The notes beneath the pieces were generated by a model, which was given only the letters and a program-made list of their open reading frames with translations, did no database searches and was not told the origin of the DNA. A stretch of DNA of 64,000 bases from positions 1 through 64,000 of the forward strand of contig JAVBSL010000030.1 in assembly GCA_031556725.1 (NCBI GenBank), given 5' to 3'. The DNA comes from UBA935 sp031556725. Its GTDB lineage: Bacteria; Bacillota; Clostridia; Lachnospirales; Lachnospiraceae. Positions 58,096 through 64,000 of this stretch are shown piece after piece. Numbering within the stretch: the first letter of the stretch is position 1; every line of letters begins with the position of its first letter. The position numbers and the translations under genes are program-made.

Positions 58096-61000
58096 AAGCG
58101 TTACTTTCTCCCCTGCGTGAGCTGGGTGAATATGATGAGATGATGGCACTTTTGCGGAAACCGGGGAAGAGTCTGTCGGTGTCCGGGTGTGTGGAATCTC
58201 AGAAATTGCATATGATTTATGGACTTGACGATGGTTTTACATATAAAATCATCGTTACTTTCAGTGATATCAGGATGAAGGAAATCTACGAGGAATACCG
58301 GTTCTATGACCGCAATGTGATGATGTTTCCGGCCAAGGATCTGATCTTTTATCAGGCGGATATTCACGGCAATCTGCTTACCAAGGAGCGGATTCATTGC
58401 CTGCGCCGGATGATGGAAGGAGAGCCGTTAACGGTGGTAACCACCTTCAGCAGTCTGATGTCACCGGTATTGCCGCTTGAGTATTTGCAGGAAAATGTGG
58501 TGCAGCTTGGAGAGGGCTCGGTAATTGAGGAGCGGGCATTGGCAGTGCGCCTGGTGAAGCTGGGGTATGAGAAAACTTATCAGGTGGAAGCACCGGGGCA
58601 GTTTAGCATCAGGGGCGGAATTGTAGATGTTTTTGATTTAACTGAGGAAAACCCCTACCGAATTGAATTGTGGGGAGATGAAGTGGAGTCCATCCGCAGT
58701 TTTGATATCTTAAGTCAGCGTTCCATCGAAAAGCTCACAGATATTGCCATTTATCCGGCCACAGAGATGATTTTATCTAAAGAACAGCAACGACTGGGCA
58801 TGGAAAAAATAGAAAAAGAGTGCGAGGAATTTGTAAAAAAGCTGCGGGGTGAGTTTCATACAGAAGAAGCCCATCGTATTCAGCAGCAGGTGGCGGAGCT
58901 GAAGGAAGCTCTTGAACTGGAAGGCACAGTTAATTTAGAAAGCTATATTCGTTATTTTTATGAAGAGACGGTTTCTTTTCTGGATTTATTTCATAAGGAA
59001 GAGAGCTGTATCTATATTGATGAGCCTTCCCGGGTGAAGGAGCATGCTCAGGCGGTGGAACTGGAATTTCGGGAAAGTATGATGCACCGGCTGGAAAAAG
59101 GCTATCTGCTGCCTGGTCAGGCGGACTTGTTATTCAGCGTGGAGATGATTACCGCAAGGATGTCGGGAAGGCGAGTGGTATCCTTAGCGGCATTGGATAT
59201 GAAAAACCCGATTTTGAAGGCAGATAAGAAGGTAGATCTGACAGTGAAGGGTATTTCTTCTTATAATAATAGCTTTGAGGCGTTAGTCAAGGACTTAACC
59301 AGATTTAAGCGGAACGGCTACCGGGTCTTGCTGCTTTCCGGTTCCCGGACCAGAGCGGCCAGACTGGCAGAGGACCTGCGGGAACAGGAACTGTCAGCTT
59401 TTTATACGGAAGATTCGGAACGGGAAATCCAGCCGGGAGAGATCATGACATATTATGGCCGGGTATTACGGGGATTCGAATACCCAATGTTAAAGTTTGT
59501 GATTATTTCGGAAAGTGATATTTTCGGGGCGGAAAAGAAAAAGAAGCAATACGAAGGCCGGAAAATAAATGATTTTGCCGAGCTGAAGGTTGGCGACTAT
59601 GTAGTTCATGAAAATCATGGGCTGGGTGTTTATAAAGGCATTGAAAAGGTAGAAGTTGAAAAGGTCGTAAAGGACTATATTAAAATAGAGTACCGGGACG
59701 GCGGCAATCTGTATATTCTGGCCACCGGTCTGGATGTGATTCAAAAATATGCTTCGGCGGATGCCAAGAAACCCAAACTAAACAAGCTGGGATCGATAGA
59801 ATGGAGCAAAACCAAGACTAAGGTCAAGGAAGCGGTGGGGGAAGTGGCAAAGGATCTGGTGGATTTGTATGCTGTCCGCCAGGAAAAAAGCGGCTTTCAA
59901 TACGGTAAGGATACCGTTTGGCAGCGTGAGTTTGAAGAGATGTTCCCCTTTGAGGAAACCGAAGACCAATTGCTGGCCATTACTGCCACCAAGGGTGATA
60001 TGGAAAGTACAAAAATCATGGACCGCCTGATTTGCGGGGATGTAGGATACGGAAAAACTGAGATTGCCATTCGGGCTGCCTTTAAAGCGGTGCAGGAGGG
60101 AAAACAGGTGGTTTATCTGGTGCCTACCACTATCCTTGCCCAGCAGCACTATAATACTTTTATGCAGCGAATGAAGGATTTTCCGGTGCGGATTGATTTA
60201 CTGTCCCGGTTTCGAACGGCGTCCGAACAGAAAAGGACAGTGGAGGACCTACGGAAAGGCCAGGTAGATATCGTCATCGGTACCCATAGGGTCTTATCAA
60301 AGGACGTAAATTATAAAGATTTAGGGTTATTGATTATCGATGAGGAACAACGTTTTGGGGTAACCCATAAAGAGAAGATCAAACATATGAAGGACAGTGT
60401 GGATGTGCTTACCTTGACAGCCACGCCGATCCCCCGAACCCTTCATATGAGTTTGATAGGAATCCGGGATATGAGCGTGCTGGAGGAAGCCCCCAATGAC
60501 CGGATGCCGATCCAGACCTATGTAATGGAATATAACGAAGAAATGGTCAGAGAAGCCATTGTCAGAGAACTTGCCAGAAACGGTCAGGTCTATTACGTAT
60601 ATAACCGGGTGGCCAATATTGCCGATGTGGCAGTGGTCATTCAAAATCTGGTTCCGGAAGCCACCGTGGCTTTTGCCCACGGACAGATGCAGGAGCGGGA
60701 ACTGGAACGGATTATGTATGACTTCATCAATGGCGAAATCGATGTACTGGTGTCCACCACTATTATCGAAACCGGTCTGGATATTTCCAATGTAAATACC
60801 ATGATCATCCACGATTCAGATAATATGGGGCTTTCCCAGCTTTATCAGCTGCGGGGCCGGGTAGGACGTTCCAACCGGACGGCCTATGCTTTCTTAATGT
60901 ATAAACGGGATAAGATGTTAAAAGAAGTGGCCGAAAAACGTCTGGCCGCCATTAAAGAATTCACCGATCTGGGCAGCGGCTTCAAAATCGCCATGCGGGA

Positions 61001-61601
61001 TCTGGAGATCCGCGGTGCCGGTAATCTGCTTGGGCAAAAACAGCATGGCCATATGGAAGCGGTAGGCTATGATCTGTATTGTAAAATGCTCAACGAAGCA
61101 GTAAAGGGTCTCAAAGGCATCTCCACAGTGGAAGACTTTAACACTACCGTGGATTTGGATGTTGACGCCTTTATTCCCCCTTCCTATATTGTCAACGAAA
61201 TCCAGAAGTTGGATATTTACAAGCGAATTGCCGGAATTGAGAACCAAAGCGAATGCGATGATATGAAGGAAGAACTGATCGACCGTTTCGGCGAAATACC
61301 CACCTCGGTAGACAATCTGCTGCGAATCGCCTTAATCCGCGTCAAAGCCCACAGCCTCTATATAACCGATGTAAAAGGAAAAAACAGTGAAATCCAGTTC
61401 GTCCTGCGTCCAGATGCCAGAATTAAGGCTGAAGGAATCCCGGAACTACTAAAACGACACGATAAACTCACCTTTACCCATAAAGGCACCCCCTTCTTCC
61501 TGTTCCGCTACAAAAAATGCGGCATGGTCGAAAGAGATGTAGCCATGCTTTTGGCCCTGACGGAGGATCTGTTGCAAAGTATGCAGGTGCTTTTGTTGTA
61601 G
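58092..61601 (+). CDS. mfd: Transcription-repair coupling factor
   Basis: 1169-residue Mfd, which removes RNA polymerase stalled at DNA damage and recruits the excision-repair enzymes. Order: N-terminal UvrB-like domains (GQFSIRGGIVDVFD near residue 175), the RNA polymerase-interacting domain (VGDYVVHENHGLGVYKGIE near 500), then the RecG-like translocase with Walker A GDVGYGKTE near residue 650, DEEQ near 750 and GRVGRSNR near 920, and the C-terminal TRCF domain. Its ATG overlaps pth. With uvrC in the same window it covers two repair steps. Confidence 0.97.
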   Translation: MKALLSPLRELGEYDEMMALLRKPGKSLSVSGCVESQKLHMIYGLDDGFTYKIIVTFSDIRMKEIYEEYRFYDRNVMMFPAKDLIFYQADIHGNLLTKERIHCLRRMMEGEPLTVVTTFSSLMSPVLPLEYLQENVVQLGEGSVIEERALAVRLVKLGYEKTYQVEAPGQFSIRGGIVDVFDLTEENPYRIELWGDEVESIRSFDILSQRSIEKLTDIAIYPATEMILSKEQQRLGMEKIEKECEEFVKKLRGEFHTEEAHRIQQQVAELKEALELEGTVNLESYIRYFYEETVSFLDLFHKEESCIYIDEPSRVKEHAQAVELEFRESMMHRLEKGYLLPGQADLLFSVEMITARMSGRRVVSLAALDMKNPILKADKKVDLTVKGISSYNNSFEALVKDLTRFKRNGYRVLLLSGSRTRAARLAEDLREQELSAFYTEDSEREIQPGEIMTYYGRVLRGFEYPMLKFVIISESDIFGAEKKKKQYEGRKINDFAELKVGDYVVHENHGLGVYKGIEKVEVEKVVKDYIKIEYRDGGNLYILATGLDVIQKYASADAKKPKLNKLGSIEWSKTKTKVKEAVGEVAKDLVDLYAVRQEKSGFQYGKDTVWQREFEEMFPFEETEDQLLAITATKGDMESTKIMDRLICGDVGYGKTEIAIRAAFKAVQEGKQVVYLVPTTILAQQHYNTFMQRMKDFPVRIDLLSRFRTASEQKRTVEDLRKGQVDIVIGTHRVLSKDVNYKDLGLLIIDEEQRFGVTHKEKIKHMKDSVDVLTLTATPIPRTLHMSLIGIRDMSVLEEAPNDRMPIQTYVMEYNEEMVREAIVRELARNGQVYYVYNRVANIADVAVVIQNLVPEATVAFAHGQMQERELERIMYDFINGEIDVLVSTTIIETGLDISNVNTMIIHDSDNMGLSQLYQLRGRVGRSNRTAYAFLMYKRDKMLKEVAEKRLAAIKEFTDLGSGFKIAMRDLEIRGAGNLLGQKQHGHMEAVGYDLYCKMLNEAVKGLKGISTVEDFNTTVDLDVDAFIPPSYIVNEIQKLDIYKRIAGIENQSECDDMKEELIDRFGEIPTSVDNLLRIALIRVKAHSLYITDVKGKNSEIQFVLRPDARIKAEGIPELLKRHDKLTFTHKGTPFFLFRYKKCGMVERDVAMLLALTEDLLQSMQVLLL

Positions 61602-61616
61602 GGGGGAGGTTGTGAG

Positions 61617-61900
61617 AAGGACTGGCGGCGCACTCCGGCGATCGGTTTCCGGCTGGACTTGACGCAGTGGGTTCTGCTCATACTTGAATTTGTTTGATTG
61701 TCTAATTGGCAGTTTTTATGACTAGGGACAAGCCTTAAATCAGCAAAACTCCTCGCAGGCTCGTCGAACAGTTGCTGATTTAAGGCTGACGTCATAAAAA
61801 CCGCCAATAAGAAATCAATACAAATTCTTCATAAATCGCCGAACCCATTGCGTCAAGTTTCCAGTCGGAAACCGATCGCCGGAGTGCGCCGCCAGTCCTT
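61617..61900. repeat. Long nested palindrome 3' of mfd
   Basis: Arms 61617-61674 and 61841-61900 differ by two substitutions and a 2-nt gap when one is complemented (GGACTGGCGGCGCACTCCGG on the left arm). The interior pairs again: GGCAGTTTTTATGAC with GTCATAAAAACCGCC, and AGCCTTAAATCAGCAA with TTGCTGATTTAAGGCT (61731-61785). The centre is the same 43-bp core found at 20071. The 284 bp can fold as one rod and carry no gene. Confidence 0.85.
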
Positions 61901-61969
61901 CAGCCAAGTTCATTCGAATACAGACAAATGCAAAAGGATACTTATAAATTGCAAAGCGCATAACGTTGA

Positions 61970-62228
61970 AAGGGCTGTCACACAGCGTAGATAAAGCGGC
62001 CCCCCGCCAGGGTAATCCGGCAAAAAAATAAACACATTTATTCTGTGAAAATACCTTTTTGTCATGGAAATGAGACTTAAATTCGTGGAGCCGCCTGTGC
62101 GAACACGAATTTTGTATAAGGCTCATTGAAATGTTTGACAAAACAGTATTTGAATAGAATAAATGTGTTATTTTTTACCGGATTACCCTGGTGGTGGGCC
62201 GCCTTCAACACCCTTCAAGACAGCCCTC
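61970..62228. repeat. Third long nested palindrome
   Basis: Inverted arms start at AGGGCTGTC (61970) and end at GACAGCCCT (62228), with strong inner matches: GCGGCCC and GGGCCGC, CCAGGGTAATCCGG and CCGGATTACCCTGG, ACACATTTATTCT and AGAATAAATGTGT, and AATTCGTG and CACGAATT at the centre (62090-62110). Imperfect but continuous over ~260 bp. It lies next to the previous palindrome, between mfd and the DUF975 gene. No protein gene is visible. Confidence 0.82.
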
Positions 62229-62245
62229 GACACCCTGGCTTTAAC

Positions 62246-62998
62246 TTAATACCGGGTTTGATATGGATTGTTGGGATCGATTTGTTCGATTTTTACGTTG
62301 TTCTTTTGTTTTAAGGTTTCGTAGAGAGCAGCGTTGGTCAGGTTGCGGTAGGGGCCTACGTAGAAGAGGCTCAGGATTCCGCAGGTGAATGCAGATAAAA
62401 TTCCCCATCCGATAAAGGAAAGATCTAAGATGAAAGTATCTCCTTTTTCATTCATCATCATTTCTTTGGAGCGTCTAAAGGCCTCTTTGCTGTCCATGGT
62501 AGGATTCTCGGTAAGAAGATAGGGAATCATCCGGTATTCGTAAGCTTTGATAATGCCGGGAACAATAAATAAGAGAGACCACAATCCGATAAATAAGTAT
62601 CTTAAAAATTGTGTTTTTACTATGTTCATGTAATAGCTTTTAAAGGAAAAGCCTAACTGATTCAGGTCACCGGAATTCTTCAGAGCATCAACAAAGAAGT
62701 GCTGACAGCCTACTTCCAGGGGAGACCAGGCAAAGATTTTAAATGCCCATCCAATCAAAAGAGCAACCAGAACGATGCTTAAAACGATACCCATAACAAT
62801 CAGTGCTGTTTCGATATCCATTTGGCTATGAGAAAAAACATCCTCCTCTTGTAAACTCCGATAGCTGTTGAAGGAAGAACTGCCGGAAGAACCGCCGGTA
62901 ACAACGCCGAGAATAAGGCTGACAAGTACGGCTTTCCAATAGTTAACTTTTAAAGCTTCTTTTGCTTTTCTTTTTAATTCTGATCTGGTCCACATCAT
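62246..62998 (-). CDS. DUF975 membrane protein
   Basis: 250-residue DUF975 family protein with about five hydrophobic segments (AVLVSLILGVVTGGSS, ALIVMGIVLSIVLVALLIGW, and later ones). The N-terminus WTRSELKRKAKEALKVNYWKA and the PGIIKAYEYRMIPYLLTENP motif are typical. Function is unknown; members are integral membrane proteins in Firmicutes. TATGGAGGATATTTT is the ribosome-binding site. It is convergent with mfd and divergent from pstS. Confidence 0.85.
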   Translation of the reverse strand: MMWTRSELKRKAKEALKVNYWKAVLVSLILGVVTGGSSGSSSFNSYRSLQEEDVFSHSQMDIETALIVMGIVLSIVLVALLIGWAFKIFAWSPLEVGCQHFFVDALKNSGDLNQLGFSFKSYYMNIVKTQFLRYLFIGLWSLLFIVPGIIKAYEYRMIPYLLTENPTMDSKEAFRRSKEMMMNEKGDTFILDLSFIGWGILSAFTCGILSLFYVGPYRNLTNAALYETLKQKNNVKIEQIDPNNPYQTRY

Positions 62999-63066
62999 AA
63001 AATATCCTCCATATTTAATTAATTGTTAAATTCATTCTAAAGGATAGCAAGGAAATGTGCAACTTT

Positions 63067-63083
63067 TTTACAAAGGTTTTACA
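63067..63083 (+). promoter_or_regulatory. PhoP-box-like direct repeat before pstS
   Basis: TTTACA (63067-63072), 5-bp spacer, TTTACA (63078-63083), followed by TATGAT/TATTAT (63099-63109) as candidate -10. PhoP boxes in Bacillus are TT(A/T)A(C/T)A-type repeats about 5 bp apart. Position 90 bp before a phosphate-binding protein gene agrees. Confidence 0.5.
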
Positions 63084-63173
63084 TAAAACTTACTCCTTTA
63101 TGATATTATGCTTTTTTTCTTTGTGCTAGACTTTATTTGTGTTGAGGGAAAGAAAAAATTGAGGAGAAAAGAT

Positions 63174-64000
63174 ATGAAAAAAACAAAAATCGTAGCACTG
63201 ATTTGTGCAGTAACAATGGTAATGACAGGATTGATGGGATGTGGTGCCAAGCCCGTAACCGAAACCGCAGATGTACCCGCAGCCGAAACGGCAGAAGCAC
63301 CGGCAGCACCCGTAGAGGCAACTGAAGAAAAGCCCGCAGAAGTGGTTGCGGATTTAAAAGGCATCGTTACTATGGCAGGCAGTACTTCCATGGAAAAACT
63401 TGCAAATGCAGTGGCTGAGAGCTTTATGGAAAAATATCCGGCAGTAACCGTAAATGCTGAATTCACAGGATCTTCCGCAGGTATTGAGTCGGTATTGGCC
63501 GGCAGCGTTGATATCGGAAATTCTTCCAGAGCCTTAAAGGACAGTGAAAAAGAAGCCGGTGCAATTGAAAATATAGTAGCAATTGACGGTATTGCCGTAG
63601 TAGTAGATCCCGCCAATACAGTTACCGGCTTAACAAAAGATCAGTTGGTAGGAGTATACACCGGAACCATCAAAAACTGGAAAGAACTGGGCGGAAGTGA
63701 CGCACCTATCGTTGTGGTAGGACGTGAAGCCGGATCAGGTACCAGAGGTGCATTTGAAGAAATCGTAAAAGTGGAAGATGCATGTGCATACGCAAGTGAA
63801 TTGGACAGCACCGGAGCAGTAATCGCCAAGGTTGCCGCAACCCCCGGAGCAATCGGTTATGTTTCACTGGATGCAGTAGATAGCACCGTAGCAGCACTGG
63901 CCCTGGAAGGCGTAGAAGCAACTCCTGAAAACATCAAAGCAGGCGACTACTTCTTAAGCAGACCTTTTGTAATGGCAACTGTTGGAGAAATCTCCGAACA
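63174..64000 (+). CDS. pstS: Phosphate ABC transporter substrate-binding protein (partial)
   Basis: Start of a phosphate-binding lipoprotein that runs off the window end (275 codons visible, no stop). The signal peptide ends in lipobox LMGC with Cys23. A Pro/Ala/Glu-rich linker (residues ~25-60) leads into the binding domain, with AGSTSMEKLANAVAESF and, later, GREAGSGTRGAFEEIV, the phosphate-contacting loop. ATTGAGGAGAAAAGAT is the ribosome-binding site. pstCAB genes are expected beyond the end. Confidence 0.93.
   Translation, partial: MKKTKIVALICAVTMVMTGLMGCGAKPVTETADVPAAETAEAPAAPVEATEEKPAEVVADLKGIVTMAGSTSMEKLANAVAESFMEKYPAVTVNAEFTGSSAGIESVLAGSVDIGNSSRALKDSEKEAGAIENIVAIDGIAVVVDPANTVTGLTKDQLVGVYTGTIKNWKELGGSDAPIVVVGREAGSGTRGAFEEIVKVEDACAYASELDSTGAVIAKVAATPGAIGYVSLDAVDSTVAALALEGVEATPENIKAGDYFLSRPFVMATVGEISE

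Overview
The window looks like chromosome of an anaerobic, flagellated, low-to-mid GC Firmicute, most likely a Lachnospiraceae-type clostridium. The reasons are strong Shine-Dalgarno sites (AGGAGG) throughout, a leucine T-box leader, an hprK-glcK-murB-rapZ-whiA-crh cluster, spoVG, a glgC/glgD pair, CsrA next to flagellin, and a DnaD-type protein plus DnaI-type helicase loader. No rRNA, tRNA, CRISPR array, prophage or transposase was seen. The organism assignment is inference from gene content.

Layout. 1-4300: end of the F1F0 ATP synthase operon (atpA, atpG, atpD, atpC). 4400-5900: PadR regulator plus ChbG/YdjC deacetylase. 5950-14250: a cell-envelope cluster with two MoxR ATPase + DUF58 pairs, a membrane transglutaminase, a polytopic membrane protein and a small conserved protein. 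14340-19940: methyltransferase, anchored C39-like protein, and an XRE regulator with a DUF4097 partner. 20130-22270: divergent ferredoxin-aldo/keto reductase and PHP phosphoesterase. 22290-25280: a candidate type I toxin-antitoxin locus, flagellin, CsrA, and a tyrosine recombinase gene enclosed by 28-bp inverted repeats. 25460-27980: broken ECF sigma gene, its probable anti-sigma partner, and a radical SAM protein. 28270-34090: DUF1846 protein, FtsH, UvrC. 34150-41040: HPr kinase, glucokinase, MurB, RapZ, WhiA, Crh-like HPr, lipid kinase, aldolase. 41040-44900: repeat-rich accessory patch with a solute-binding lipoprotein between an intact and a truncated queT. 45040-54050: T-box-controlled leuS, MATE transporter, PRPP synthase, helicase loader, DnaD protein, a DnaA-box cluster, MurC. 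54390-61600: glgC, glgD, spoVG, pth, mfd. 62250-64000: DUF975 membrane protein and the start of pstS.

The most interesting system is the 24519-25276 segment. Two 28-bp inverted repeats (26/28 identical) bracket a 195-residue tyrosine recombinase and, just after its stop codon, a near-consensus sigma-D (flagellar) promoter that points out of the segment. In the orientation given, that promoter runs into a hairpin plus T-tract and then away from the flagellar genes. If the segment flips, it would fire directly into csrA and then flagellin, with no T-tract behind the hairpin. This is a tyrosine-recombinase parallel to the Salmonella Hin switch. The flagellin leader also carries two CsrA-like sites, so DNA inversion could be layered on post-transcriptional control.

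A second theme is that all five junctions between convergent genes hold something structured. There are long nested palindromes (28024-28248, 61617-61900, 61970-62228), a shared 44-bp palindromic core (20071 and 61738), inverted repeats plus a gene remnant (41235-41853), and a small toxin-like gene facing an antisense RNA (22290-22575). Coding starts were adjusted from the longest reading frame where a Shine-Dalgarno site or family start favours a downstream codon.
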